Positions 43,220 through 52,097 of a stretch of 64,000 nt of DNA are shown in pieces. The stretch is from NCBI RefSeq assembly GCF_013167895.1, contig NZ_BLWC01000001.1, forward strand, positions 4,836,001 through 4,900,000, written 5' to 3'. The translations under genes were made by a program, and so were the position numbers. A model generated the notes under the pieces. The model saw nothing but the letters and a program-made list of their open reading frames with translations, was not told the origin of the DNA and made no database searches. Source of the DNA: Streptomyces fulvorobeus. GTDB lineage: Bacteria; Actinomycetota; Actinomycetes; Streptomycetales; Streptomycetaceae. Positions within the stretch are counted from its first letter, which is position 1. The number at the start of each line of letters is the position of its first letter.

Positions 43220-46123
43220 ATGACAGAGACGGCGAGCGGCCCGGCACGAGGTTCCCGCACCAAGGGAACCAAGTCGACTGCGAATCGGCAGGGTCTGCGT
43301 ATCGAGCGCATTCACACCACCCCCGGCGTGCATCCGTACGACGAGGTGGAGTGGGCGCGCCGGGACGTCGTCATGACCAATTGGCGCGACGGCTCGATCA
43401 ACTTCGAGCAGCGTGGCGTCGAGTTCCCCGACTTCTGGTCGGTGAACGCGGTCAACATCGTCACCAGCAAGTACTTCCGGGGGGCCGTCGGCACCCCGCA
43501 GCGTGAGACCGGTCTGCGGCAGCTGATCGACCGGATCGTGAAGACGTACCGGAAGGCCGGTGAGGAGTACAACTACTTCTCCTCCCCCGCGGACGCCGAG
43601 ATCTTCGAGCACGAGCTGGCCTACGCCCTCCTGCACCAGATCTTCAGCTTCAACTCCCCGGTCTGGTTCAACGTCGGGACGCCTCAGCCGCAGCAGGTCT
43701 CCGCCTGCTTCATCCTGGCCGTCGACGACTCCATGGAGTCGATCCTCGACTGGTACAAGGAAGAGGGCATGATCTTCAAGGGCGGCTCCGGTGCCGGCCT
43801 GAACCTCTCCCGTATCCGCTCCTCCAAGGAGCTGCTCTCCTCCGGCGGCAACGCCTCGGGCCCGGTCTCCTTCATGCGGGGTGCCGACGCCTCCGCGGGA
43901 ACGATCAAGTCCGGTGGGGCCACCCGCCGCGCGGCCAAGATGGTCATTCTCGATGTCGACCACCCGGACATCGAGAACTTCATCGAGACCAAGGTCAAGG
44001 AGGAGGAGAAGATCCGCGCCCTGCGCGACGCGGGCTTCGACATGGACCTGGGCGGCGACGACATCACGTCCGTCCAGTACCAGAACGCCAACAACTCGGT
44101 CCGCGTGAACGACGAGTTCATGAAGGCCGTCGAGTCCGGCGGGAAGTTCGGGCTGCGGGCCCGGATGACCGGTGAGGTCATCGAGGAGGTCGAGGCGAAG
44201 TCCCTCTTCCGCAAGATGGCCGAAGCGGCGTGGGCCTGTGCCGACCCCGGCATCCAGTACGACGACACCATCAACCACTGGCACACCTGCCCGGAGTCCG
44301 GCCGGATCAACGGCTCGAACCCGTGCAGCGAGTACATGCACCTGGACAACACCTCGTGCAACCTGGCCTCGCTGAACCTGATGAAGTTCCTCAAGGACGA
44401 CGGCGAGGGCCACCAGTCCTTCGAGTCCGAGCGCTTCTCCAAGGTCGTCGAGCTGGTCATCACCGCGATGGACATCTCGATCTGCTTCGCGGACTTCCCG
44501 ACGCAGAAGATCGGCGAGAACACCCGCGCCTACCGGCAGCTGGGCATCGGTTACGCCAACCTGGGCGCCCTGCTGATGGCGACCGGCCACGCCTACGACA
44601 GTGACGGCGGCCGCGCGCTCGCCGGTGCCATCACGTCGCTGATGACCGGCACCTCGTACAAGCGTTCCGCCGAGCTCGCCGCGGTCGTCGGCCCGTACGA
44701 CGGCTACGCCCGTAACGCGGAGCCGCACCAGCGCGTCATGAAGCAGCACTCCGACGCCAACGCCGTCGCCGTGCACGTGGACGACCTGGACTCGCCGATC
44801 TGGGCCGCCGCCACGGAGGCATGGCAGGACGTGATCCGGCTGGGCGCGAGGAACGGCTTCCGCAACGCCCAGGCGTCGGTCATCGCCCCCACCGGCACCA
44901 TCGGTCTCGCGATGTCCTGCGACACCACCGGCCTCGAGCCCGACCTCGCCCTGGTCAAGTTCAAGAAGCTCGTCGGTGGCGGCTCCATGCAGATCGTCAA
45001 CGGCACGGTCCCGCAGGCGCTCCGGCGCCTCGGCTACCAGCCGGAGCAGATCGAGGCGGTCGTCGCCCACATCGCCGAGCACGGCAACGTGATCGGTGCC
45101 CCGGGCCTGAAGACCGAGCACTACGAGGTCTTCGACTGCGCGATGGGCGAGCGGTCCATCTCCGCGATGGGTCACGTCCGGATGATGGCGGCCATCCAGC
45201 CGTGGATCTCCGGCGCGCTCTCCAAGACGGTGAACCTGCCGGAGACGGCCACCGTCGAGGACGTCGAAGAGGTCTACTTCGAGGCGTGGAAGATGGGCGT
45301 CAAGGCGCTCGCGATCTACCGCGACAACTGCAAGGTCGGCCAGCCCCTCTCCACGAAGAAGTGGGAGGCGAAGAAGACCGAGATCATCGCGGAGACCGAG
45401 GGCACCATCCGTACCGCGGTGGAGAAGGTCGTCGAGTACCGCCCGGTCCGCAAGCGCCTGCCCAAGGGCCGTCCCGGCATCACCACCTCGTTCACGGTCG
45501 GTGGCGCCGAGGGTTACATGACCGCCAACTCCTACCCGGACGACGGTCTGGGTGAGGTCTTCCTGAAGATGTCCAAGCAGGGTTCGACCCTCGCGGGCAT
45601 GATGGACGCCTTCTCGATCGCGGTCTCGGTCGGTCTCCAGTACGGCGTGCCGCTGGAGACGTACGTCTCCAAGTTCACCAACATGCGCTTCGAGCCGGCC
45701 GGTATGACGGACGACCCGGACGTGCGGATGGCGCAGTCGATCGTCGACTACATCTTCCGCCGCCTGGCGCTGGACTTCCTGCCGTTCGAGACGCGGTCCG
45801 CGCTCGGAATCCACTCGGCCGAGGAGCGTGAGCGTCACCTCGACACCGGTTCGTACGAGCCGGCGTTCGAGGACGAGGACGTGGAGACGGAGAGCCTCGC
45901 CCAGTCCGCTCCGCTCCAGGCGGAGCCCCTGAAGGCGGTCGCCGCTCACCAGGTGGCCGAGAAGCCGGCTCCGATGACGGCGCACACCTCGGCCGAGCTG
46001 GTCGAGATGCAGCTCGGCATCAGCGCGGACGCGCCGCTCTGCTTCTCCTGCGGGACGAAGATGCAGCGCGCCGGTTCCTGCTACATCTGCGAGGGCTGCG
46101 GCTCGACCAGCGGTTGCAGCTGA
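43220..46123 (+). CDS. nrdJ: Vitamin B12-dependent (class II) ribonucleotide reductase NrdJ
   Basis: A 967-residue adenosylcobalamin-dependent reductase making dNTPs with or without oxygen. The active-site loop NPCSEYM holds the thiyl-radical cysteine. The N-terminal part (FNSPVWFNVG, SGAGLNLSRIRSS) and glycyl-free barrel are typical of class II. The C-terminus carries a cysteine cluster (CFSCGTKMQ, then CYICEGCG) for thioredoxin-dependent re-reduction or metal binding. ATG 43220 has GGGAGG 4-9 nt upstream. The 159-bp gap after nrdR has no evident terminator, so the two genes are likely cotranscribed. Confidence 0.96.
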   Translation: MTETASGPARGSRTKGTKSTANRQGLRIERIHTTPGVHPYDEVEWARRDVVMTNWRDGSINFEQRGVEFPDFWSVNAVNIVTSKYFRGAVGTPQRETGLRQLIDRIVKTYRKAGEEYNYFSSPADAEIFEHELAYALLHQIFSFNSPVWFNVGTPQPQQVSACFILAVDDSMESILDWYKEEGMIFKGGSGAGLNLSRIRSSKELLSSGGNASGPVSFMRGADASAGTIKSGGATRRAAKMVILDVDHPDIENFIETKVKEEEKIRALRDAGFDMDLGGDDITSVQYQNANNSVRVNDEFMKAVESGGKFGLRARMTGEVIEEVEAKSLFRKMAEAAWACADPGIQYDDTINHWHTCPESGRINGSNPCSEYMHLDNTSCNLASLNLMKFLKDDGEGHQSFESERFSKVVELVITAMDISICFADFPTQKIGENTRAYRQLGIGYANLGALLMATGHAYDSDGGRALAGAITSLMTGTSYKRSAELAAVVGPYDGYARNAEPHQRVMKQHSDANAVAVHVDDLDSPIWAAATEAWQDVIRLGARNGFRNAQASVIAPTGTIGLAMSCDTTGLEPDLALVKFKKLVGGGSMQIVNGTVPQALRRLGYQPEQIEAVVAHIAEHGNVIGAPGLKTEHYEVFDCAMGERSISAMGHVRMMAAIQPWISGALSKTVNLPETATVEDVEEVYFEAWKMGVKALAIYRDNCKVGQPLSTKKWEAKKTEIIAETEGTIRTAVEKVVEYRPVRKRLPKGRPGITTSFTVGGAEGYMTANSYPDDGLGEVFLKMSKQGSTLAGMMDAFSIAVSVGLQYGVPLETYVSKFTNMRFEPAGMTDDPDVRMAQSIVDYIFRRLALDFLPFETRSALGIHSAEERERHLDTGSYEPAFEDEDVETESLAQSAPLQAEPLKAVAAHQVAEKPAPMTAHTSAELVEMQLGISADAPLCFSCGTKMQRAGSCYICEGCGSTSGCS

Positions 46124-46154
46124 TCCGTTGAGCCCGGTACGGGCGTAGAACGCC

Positions 46155-46199
46155 TGCTCGGGGCGGTGGGGCCGATCATTCGGCGCCACCGCCCGAGCA
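46155..46199. terminator. Terminator hairpin after nrdJ
   Basis: Arms TGCTCGGGGCGGTGG and CCACCGCCCGAGCA (one bulged G) with an inner small hairpin GCCGATCATTCGGC. It is 31 bp after the nrdJ stop and before the convergent TerD gene, so it may act in both directions. Confidence 0.8.
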
Positions 46200-46267
46200 G
46201 CTGTGCGGCCGGGGCTCGGCGTCCGCCCGGTGCGCCCGCCGCGCGCGGGAACCCGGTCGCCGGCCCT

Positions 46268-46804
46268 TCAGGAACCTGAGGTACGGCTTCCCATGACCGC
46301 CGCGAACTCGTCGGGATCGCCGTCGAACCCGCGCACCTCCGGGTGGAAGGACCAGGAACCCGAGCTGTCCCGGGTGAACTCCGCGACGACGGCCGCTGTG
46401 GCGGCCGAGACCTCCGAGAAGTCGCTCTCCGAGAGGTTGGTGTACCCCTCGCGGATCTGTACGCCGGTGCGCAGTATCTCGCCGAAGGTCTTGCGGCCGT
46501 CCCGCTGCTGGATGGCGATTCCCACGATCACACGGGTGTACGTCTCGGCCAGCCGGTCCAGTTCGATCGTCATGATCTCGTCGTATCCGAGCCCCTGCCC
46601 GGTCCTGCTGTCCCGGTTGAGCGTGATCGTGCCGTCCGGCGAGCGGCTGTCGAAGTGCACCAGATAGGCCGGGCGGCCGTACGGATCGTCCGCGGTGTAC
46701 GGGGCGGCGATGATGTCCAGGTCATGCGCGGGCTCGCCCGCGTCGCTGGGGTCCCATTTGAGCCTCACTTCAACCTTGTCGATGTCCTTATTGGGAGTGC
46801 TCAT
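46268..46804 (-). CDS. TerD family protein
   Basis: A 178-residue TerD-domain protein. Family features: VEVRLKWDPSDAGEPAHDLD at the N-terminus, the acidic DSRSPDGTITLNRDSRTGQG Ca2+-binding-like segment and YDEIMTIELDRLAETYTRVI. TerD proteins bind calcium and are found in stress-response gene sets with tellurite-resistance names; most Streptomyces have many copies. This one stands alone. No signal peptide. Convergent with nrdJ. Confidence 0.88.
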   Translation of the reverse strand: MSTPNKDIDKVEVRLKWDPSDAGEPAHDLDIIAAPYTADDPYGRPAYLVHFDSRSPDGTITLNRDSRTGQGLGYDEIMTIELDRLAETYTRVIVGIAIQQRDGRKTFGEILRTGVQIREGYTNLSESDFSEVSAATAAVVAEFTRDSSGSWSFHPEVRGFDGDPDEFAAVMGSRTSGS

Positions 46805-47053
46805 CGAACTTCCCCTCTCGCGCCGGGCCGGCGGACCGCTCTCACTGCCCGATCATGGCCGTAACTGTCCGTGAATCCAACCGCCTTGGCGCAGGGCGGC
46901 GCAAACGGGCCATGGTCGTGACCGGGTCGCTCCCCGTGGGAGACGGCGCGGGGGCCGCTGGCCGGTCTCTTCCCGGAGCGGCCCCCATATTCGCTTCGGG
47001 CGGAGTCCGCCGTAGCGTGACCGGTGCCACGGCGGGCGCCGTACGATGGCGCG

Positions 47054-47659
47054 GTGCTGGTCAAGTGGATTCGCTGCACCGTGGTGGACCGTCATGGGTT
47101 CGAGCGGGGACAGCGGAAGTGGGCGGGGCTGCTGGGTGAGCCGGGATTCAGGGGGCAGAGCGGAGGGTGGAGCCGGGGGCGGCCCGACGTGGCTCATGTC
47201 TTCGCGTTCTGGGAGAGCCGCGTCTTCTACGACTCCTTCATGGCAAGCGGCCACGACCGGCTGGCCACGGCGCAGTCCGGTATGTACCGGGGTATGCAGG
47301 TGAAGCTCTTCGAGTACCGGTTCGACGTGAAGACCGGTTTCGAGCCCCACTTCACGGACGCGGACGTCGTCAGGGTGGCGCACAGCCGGGTCCACGAGGA
47401 CCGTGTGGACCATTTCGCGCTCATGCAGAAGCAGGTGTGGAATCCGGCGATGGCCGGGTCCCCGGGGATGCTGCGCGGGATGTTCGGGGAGGCGCCGGGG
47501 CATGAGTTCCTGGTGCTGTCGATGTGGCAGTCGAGCGCGGAGCGCGGCAAGTACCGCCCGCAGGGCGTGGAACGGCTGACGGACAGGGCGCAGACCGAGA
47601 CGGACGTCGCGGAGCTGACCGGAGACGTCGTGGAGCTTCAGCCTTTGTGGACGGTGTGA
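47054..47659 (+). CDS. DUF4937 domain-containing protein
   Basis: A 201-residue protein beginning with the GTG at 47054 (MLVKWIRCTVVDRHGFERGQ). WAGLLGEPGFRGQSGGW and HVFAFWESRVFYDSFMASGHD are typical of DUF4937/YdbC-like proteins, which have a ferredoxin-like, dimeric alpha-beta barrel shape. A second similar half follows (VRVAHSRVHEDRVDHFALMQ and LVLSMWQSSAERGKY), giving a tandem arrangement. Function unknown. It is monocistronic as far as can be seen. Confidence 0.75.
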   Translation: MLVKWIRCTVVDRHGFERGQRKWAGLLGEPGFRGQSGGWSRGRPDVAHVFAFWESRVFYDSFMASGHDRLATAQSGMYRGMQVKLFEYRFDVKTGFEPHFTDADVVRVAHSRVHEDRVDHFALMQKQVWNPAMAGSPGMLRGMFGEAPGHEFLVLSMWQSSAERGKYRPQGVERLTDRAQTETDVAELTGDVVELQPLWTV

Positions 47660-47856
47660 CCGGCTGCCCTCGATTACTGAGGCCGCCCGCAGGTCATGGT
47701 GGACGCGGGCCGTGAAGAGTCCGGTGGCCGGTGCATCGCGAGGCGGAGGTACGTCCCCGTACCGGATGTGGTCGGGCGTTCCGGTAACGCGGCGAGGTGC
47801 CGCAGCTGTCGTCCTACGCCCGCCATGGATCGCGGGACACCCCTTAGGGTCGTTAC

Positions 47857-48516
47857 ATGGCACGACCGCAGCGCATTGTTCTCGTCCGGCACGGTGAGTC
47901 CGAGGGCAATGCCGACGACACGGTGTACGAACGTGAGCCCGACCACGCACTCAGGCTCACGGCGAACGGCTTGCGGCAGGCGAGGGAGACGGGGGTCCGG
48001 CTGCGCGAGCTGTTCGATGGGCAGCGCGTCAGCGTGTACGTCTCTCCCTACCGCCGGACCCACGAGACGTTCCGCTCCTTCGGCCTCGACCCGGAGAAGG
48101 TGAGAGTGCGGGAGGAGCCCAGACTGCGCGAGCAGGACTGGGGGAACTGGCAGGACCGGGACGACGTACGGCTGCAGAAGGCGTACCGCGACGCGTACGG
48201 TCACTTCTTCTACCGCTTCGCCCAGGGCGAGTCCGGAGCCGACGTGTACGACCGGGTCGGGGCCTTCCTGGAGAGTCTGTACCGCAGCTTCGAGGACCCC
48301 GGCCACCCGGAGAACGTCCTGCTGGTCACCCACGGGCTGACGATGCGCTTGTTCTGCATGCGCTGGTTCCACTGGTCGGTGGCGGAGTTCGAGTCGCTCT
48401 CCAATCCCGGCAACGCCGAGACACGGTCACTGGTCCTGGGCGAGGACGGCCGCTACGCGCTTGACCAGCCATTCGTGCGCTGGCGCACCCCCGAGTCGTA
48501 CGGCATCACCGGATAG
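47857..48516 (+). CDS. Histidine phosphatase family protein
   Basis: A 219-residue branch 1 histidine phosphatase. The catalytic histidine is in LVRHGESEGN, the phosphate pocket is completed by YVSPYRRTHET, an acidic LREQDWGNWQD segment and LLVTHGLTMRLF. Substrate unknown; such enzymes act on sugar phosphates or phosphoproteins. The ADP-ribosylglycohydrolase gene starts 12 bp downstream, so the two form a small operon. Confidence 0.9.
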   Translation: MARPQRIVLVRHGESEGNADDTVYEREPDHALRLTANGLRQARETGVRLRELFDGQRVSVYVSPYRRTHETFRSFGLDPEKVRVREEPRLREQDWGNWQDRDDVRLQKAYRDAYGHFFYRFAQGESGADVYDRVGAFLESLYRSFEDPGHPENVLLVTHGLTMRLFCMRWFHWSVAEFESLSNPGNAETRSLVLGEDGRYALDQPFVRWRTPESYGITG

Positions 48517-48528
48517 AGTGGCAGAGCG

Positions 48529-49437
48529 ATGACCGCTGACTCTGCTTCCGACCGGCGCTTCGAACGCGCCCTGGCCAGCCTGCGTGGGCTGTCCGTGGGA
48601 GACGCCCTGGGCTCCCAGTTCTTCGTCCCCGTCAACTATCCGCTGCTCAAACGGCGCGCTCTGCCGCCCGGTCCCTGGCAGTGGACGGACGACACCGAGA
48701 TGGCTTCCTCCGTACTCGCCGTGCTCGCCTCGCACGGCCGTATCGACCAGGACGCTCTGGCCCACTCCTTCGCCAGGCACCATGATTTCGACCGGGGCTA
48801 CGGACCCGCGGTGAACCGGCTGCTCAGACTGGTCCGGGAGGGTGGCGACTGGCGCGAACTGGCGTCCGCCCTCTTCAACGGCCAGGGTTCCTGGGGCAAC
48901 GGTTCGGCCATGCGTATCGCACCGCTCGGTGCCTGGTACGCGGACGATCCGGAGCAGGCGACCCACCAGGCCGAGATCTCCTCGTACACGACGCACCAGC
49001 ACCGTGAGGCGGTCGTCGGCGCGATGGCGGTCGCCGCCGCCGCCTCGCTGGCCGCGGCCCCCGGAGGCCCGCCGTCACCCGGCGACCTTCTCGACGGCGT
49101 CATCGCGCTCGTACCGCGCAGTGCGGTCGGCGCGGGGCTGCGCCGGGCACGCGACATGCTCGACTACCGGGACGCGGGCACGGTGGCGGCCGTCCTGGGC
49201 AACGGGCGCCGTACGAGCGCGCACGACACCGTGCCGTTCGCCCTCTGGTCGGCGGCGCGGAGCCTCGGCGACTTCGAGCAGGCGTTCTGGGTTACGGCTC
49301 AGGCAGGCGGTGACGTCGACACGACCTGCGCCATCGTCGGTGGGGTCGTCTCGGCCTCCCCGGCGGGGGCGCCACCCACCGACTGGCTGACCCGGACGGA
49401 AGAGCCGCCGCCCTGGCTCGCTCTGACGCGCGGCTGA
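48529..49437 (+). CDS. ADP-ribosylglycohydrolase family protein
   Basis: A 302-residue DraG/ARH-like enzyme that removes ADP-ribose from proteins or small molecules using two Mg2+ ions. The metal-binding motifs are present: LRGLSVGDALGSQFF near the N-terminus, WTDDTEMASS, and AGGDVDTTCAIVGG near the C-terminus. Substrate unknown. It lies 12 bp after a histidine phosphatase gene, a pairing that might process ADP-ribose or related phosphates. ATG at 48529. Confidence 0.88.
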   Translation: MTADSASDRRFERALASLRGLSVGDALGSQFFVPVNYPLLKRRALPPGPWQWTDDTEMASSVLAVLASHGRIDQDALAHSFARHHDFDRGYGPAVNRLLRLVREGGDWRELASALFNGQGSWGNGSAMRIAPLGAWYADDPEQATHQAEISSYTTHQHREAVVGAMAVAAAASLAAAPGGPPSPGDLLDGVIALVPRSAVGAGLRRARDMLDYRDAGTVAAVLGNGRRTSAHDTVPFALWSAARSLGDFEQAFWVTAQAGGDVDTTCAIVGGVVSASPAGAPPTDWLTRTEEPPPWLALTRG

Positions 49438-49636
49438 CACCTCACAACCCGTACTGAGCACCTTCCGTCCCGGTCGGCCGCAGGACCGGAAGCGCACCAC
49501 GGCCACTGACGCGCGCAGGCGGCGCGGCGCTGCCGTGCGATCGGATGGGGCGATCCTGGACGGGGCGGGCGTCCCTTCGATCACGTGTGCCCCGGGGTGT
49601 TCTATCCGTAGCCCTCGGCGTACGCTTGCTGGCGCC

Positions 49637-50347
49637 ATGCCGTACGAACCACCCACGCACACCGTCGAGCGCTCGCTGCGCGCTACCACCGGTGCCAGGA
49701 CCGTCGCCGGTGTCGACGAGGTCGGACGCGGAGCGTGGGCCGGCCCCGTCACCGTCTGCGCCGCTGTCACCGGGCTTCGCCGACCCCCGGAAGGTCTCAC
49801 GGACTCGAAGCTGATCAGCCCCAAGCGCCGCGCCCAGCTGGCTCCGCTGTTGAAGACCTGGGTCACGGCCTTCGGGCTGGGACACGCCTCGCCGCAGGAG
49901 ATCGACGACCTGGGCATGACAGCGGCGCTCCGGCTGGCGGCGGTGAGGGCCCTCGACGGTCTGCCCCTGCGGCCGGACGCCGTGATCCTGGACGGCAAGC
50001 ACGACTACCTGGGAGACCCCTGGCAGGTTCGTACCGTGATCAAGGGGGACCAGTCCTGTATCGCTGTCGCGGCCGCCTCGGTGATCGCCAAGGTCCACCG
50101 GGACACGATGATGGCCGAACTGGGCGCGGCGTCAGGGGAGTACCGGGACTTCGCCTTCGGCGCCAACGCGGGGTACCCGTCGCCGGTGCACAGGGCCGCA
50201 CTGGAGGAGCGGGGGCCCACGCCCCATCACCGTCTCTCCTGGTCCTACCTGGACGCGCTGCCCAGGTGGCAGCACCTGAAGAAGGTTCGATTCCCCGCCG
50301 GGGCGGCCGCACCGGAAAGCGGGGGCCAGCTCGGCTTCGACTTCTGA
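49637..50347 (+). CDS. rnhB: Ribonuclease HII
   Basis: A 236-residue RNase HII that cuts at ribonucleotides in DNA. Catalytic acidic residues are seen in GVDEVGRGAWAGP (Asp, Glu) and AVILDGKHDYLG (Asp), with DSKLISPKRR and SVIAKVHRD also conserved. The ATG at 49637 (MPYEPPTHTVE) matches the family; the frame extends to 49535 without homology. Located 199 bp after the ADP-ribosylglycohydrolase and 59 bp before the UvrD-C2-like gene. Confidence 0.95.
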   Translation: MPYEPPTHTVERSLRATTGARTVAGVDEVGRGAWAGPVTVCAAVTGLRRPPEGLTDSKLISPKRRAQLAPLLKTWVTAFGLGHASPQEIDDLGMTAALRLAAVRALDGLPLRPDAVILDGKHDYLGDPWQVRTVIKGDQSCIAVAAASVIAKVHRDTMMAELGAASGEYRDFAFGANAGYPSPVHRAALEERGPTPHHRLSWSYLDALPRWQHLKKVRFPAGAAAPESGGQLGFDF

Positions 50348-50406
50348 TCACGTACGCACCCCAACCGTCGGCGCCCGAAGCGTCTGCGCTCGTAAGACAC
50401 CCATCC

Positions 50407-51039
50407 ATGCCTCTCTTCCCCGAGGAGCCTCAGATTCACGAGAGTGCCCAGGGTCCCCGCGTCGCTCCGGCCGCCGGCCGCACCGCGCCGACCCCCCGTC
50501 CCGTACCCGGCCCGCGTTCCGCGGCCACACCGCGTCCCGGGCGACCGGGCCCCGGTCCCGTGCGGCCCGCGCCCCCGGCGCAGCGCCCGCAGCCCACACC
50601 CGCTCCCGCCGCCCCGGCCCCTGGTCCGGCTCAGGCGGCGAATCGCCCCGCGCCGCAGCTCCAACTGATCACGGCTTCGGCCGCGGGCGCGCTCGACGCT
50701 GCCGACGAGGCGGTCGACGTACTGCTCGACTCGGGGCGCGCGCCGGGAGACATCCTGGTCCTGACCACCGGAGAGGCGCACCCCTGGACGGCGCACGAGA
50801 TCTCCTTCGGAGAGGCGGCCTACTGGGCGCAGCACGACGCCGGTGACGACGTCTTCTTCGCCCACCTGGCGGCGGCGGGCCGTGCCAGGTCCCGCCCGGT
50901 GGTCGTGGTCGCGGTCAACGGTGACGTAGACGACGCCACCGCTCGTGCCCTTCCCGCGGCGCGCGAGCGCGCCGACACGCTGCTGATCGTGTGCGGGGAC
51001 CCGCAGAAGATCAGCAGCGTGCTGGGCGCCGGGGTCTGA
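50407..51039 (+). CDS. Hypothetical protein with Pro-rich N-terminus and UvrD-C2-like C-terminus
   Basis: A 210-residue protein. The first 90 residues are a Pro/Ala/Arg-rich disordered tail. The C-terminal 120 residues (ILVLTTGEAHPWTAHEISFG, then DDVFFAHLAAAGRARSRPVV and VVAVNGDVDDATARAL) resemble the C-terminal domain of UvrD-like helicases, without the ATPase core. ATG at 50407. Its place after rnhB and before recQ hints at a nucleic-acid role, but the similarity is my visual impression and not a search result. Confidence 0.6.
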   Translation: MPLFPEEPQIHESAQGPRVAPAAGRTAPTPRPVPGPRSAATPRPGRPGPGPVRPAPPAQRPQPTPAPAAPAPGPAQAANRPAPQLQLITASAAGALDAADEAVDVLLDSGRAPGDILVLTTGEAHPWTAHEISFGEAAYWAQHDAGDDVFFAHLAAAGRARSRPVVVVAVNGDVDDATARALPAARERADTLLIVCGDPQKISSVLGAGV

Positions 51040-51094
51040 GCCGTACGCCACGGGGTTCCGGCTGCTCGAAAGGGTGGCCGGGACCCCGCGCGTC

Positions 51095-51736
51095 TCAGCG
51101 GGCGGCGGTCCGCCGCTGGGCGTCCACAGCGCCGCCGCCTGTGCTCTGCGGGGCCGGATCAAGATCCGCGCATGCCTCGGAGAGTGTCGAGGCGGGCGAT
51201 ATGGAGCTGGGCCGGCGCCCGCCCCGCCCCTCGCCGAGCACCTGCCAGCCTCCCCGGGTCAGCGTGATGTACGCGCCGCACCGCAGGCCGTGGAGCGTGC
51301 AGGCGTCCCGCAGCCCCCACATCCACGCCCCGTCCTCCTCGGTCCAGCGCTCGTCGCCCTCGCGGCAGTAGAGCAGCACCGCGGTACGGACGGGGGTACG
51401 GCGGCGCAGGTCGTGCGGGACGACCCGGCGCAGATGGGCCAGCACGGCGTTGCGGAACTCCCATCCGTCCGCCGCGACGCTCGTCCGCCGGGCGAAGGAG
51501 GCGCTCGCCGTGAGCCGTTCCTCGTGGTCGAGAACGGCTACGACGGCCGTCGCCGGAACAGGCCGGTGACGTGCGTGCAGGCCGCTGACGACCTCGCGCG
51601 GGTTCCGCAGCAGGGGAATGCCCGCCGTTGCCCATTCGGCTGGTTCGAGAGTTCTGACAGAACTGTTGACAGAGCCTGCGGACGCCGAGGACGTTGGCAT
51701 CGAAGAGGCTGGGGACGGAGCGAATCCGAAGGTCAC
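51095..51736 (-). CDS. Hypothetical protein
   Basis: A 213-residue protein from the GTG at 51736 (MTFGFAPSPASS), preceded by GGGAGG. After a Ser/Pro/Ala-rich N-terminal 35 residues there is a folded region (ATAVVAVLDHEERLTASASF, RNAVLAHLRRVVPHDLRRRT, VRTAVLLYCREGDERWTEED, GLRCGAYITLTRGGWQVLGE). Conserved Streptomyces protein by position next to recQ; I do not recognise a characterised family. No signal peptide or membrane segment. Codon use is normal. Divergent from recQ. Confidence 0.65.
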   Translation of the reverse strand: MTFGFAPSPASSMPTSSASAGSVNSSVRTLEPAEWATAGIPLLRNPREVVSGLHARHRPVPATAVVAVLDHEERLTASASFARRTSVAADGWEFRNAVLAHLRRVVPHDLRRRTPVRTAVLLYCREGDERWTEEDGAWMWGLRDACTLHGLRCGAYITLTRGGWQVLGEGRGGRRPSSISPASTLSEACADLDPAPQSTGGGAVDAQRRTAAR

Positions 51737-52097
51737 GGTCCTCCCTTCGCTACGCGCCCACAGTGCGGGCAGGGTCGAGTGAGGGCGCACCGCAGCACTG
51801 CCCTTCCGGGCCGCGAAAAGACTGTGCGGGGAGCGGACCCAATTCTCCCTGGCGTACCGGCAGGCGGCAACGAGCAATTGGCTCGGCTGACGGGAATCAG
51901 CCGGAATGACACTGATATCCCTGCCCCGAAGGTGCTCCTGCGACTCCACCTGTCAGGCGAGAGGAGCGGCGACCAGCGGGAACAAGCCATTTAATCCGGC
52001 CTGAACAGGGGAGTCAGGCCCCATGGTGCCGATCGTGAGTGCCTTGTCACGCCGGGTGCAGTCGCCGATTGTCAGTGCCATCAGGTTGCATGGAGAC

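Noticed and set aside
43187..46189. 1000-residue minus-strand open frame opposite nrdJ
   Set aside because: A shadow produced by the GC-rich third positions of nrdJ; His/Arg/Asp/Val-rich composition and no family similarity.
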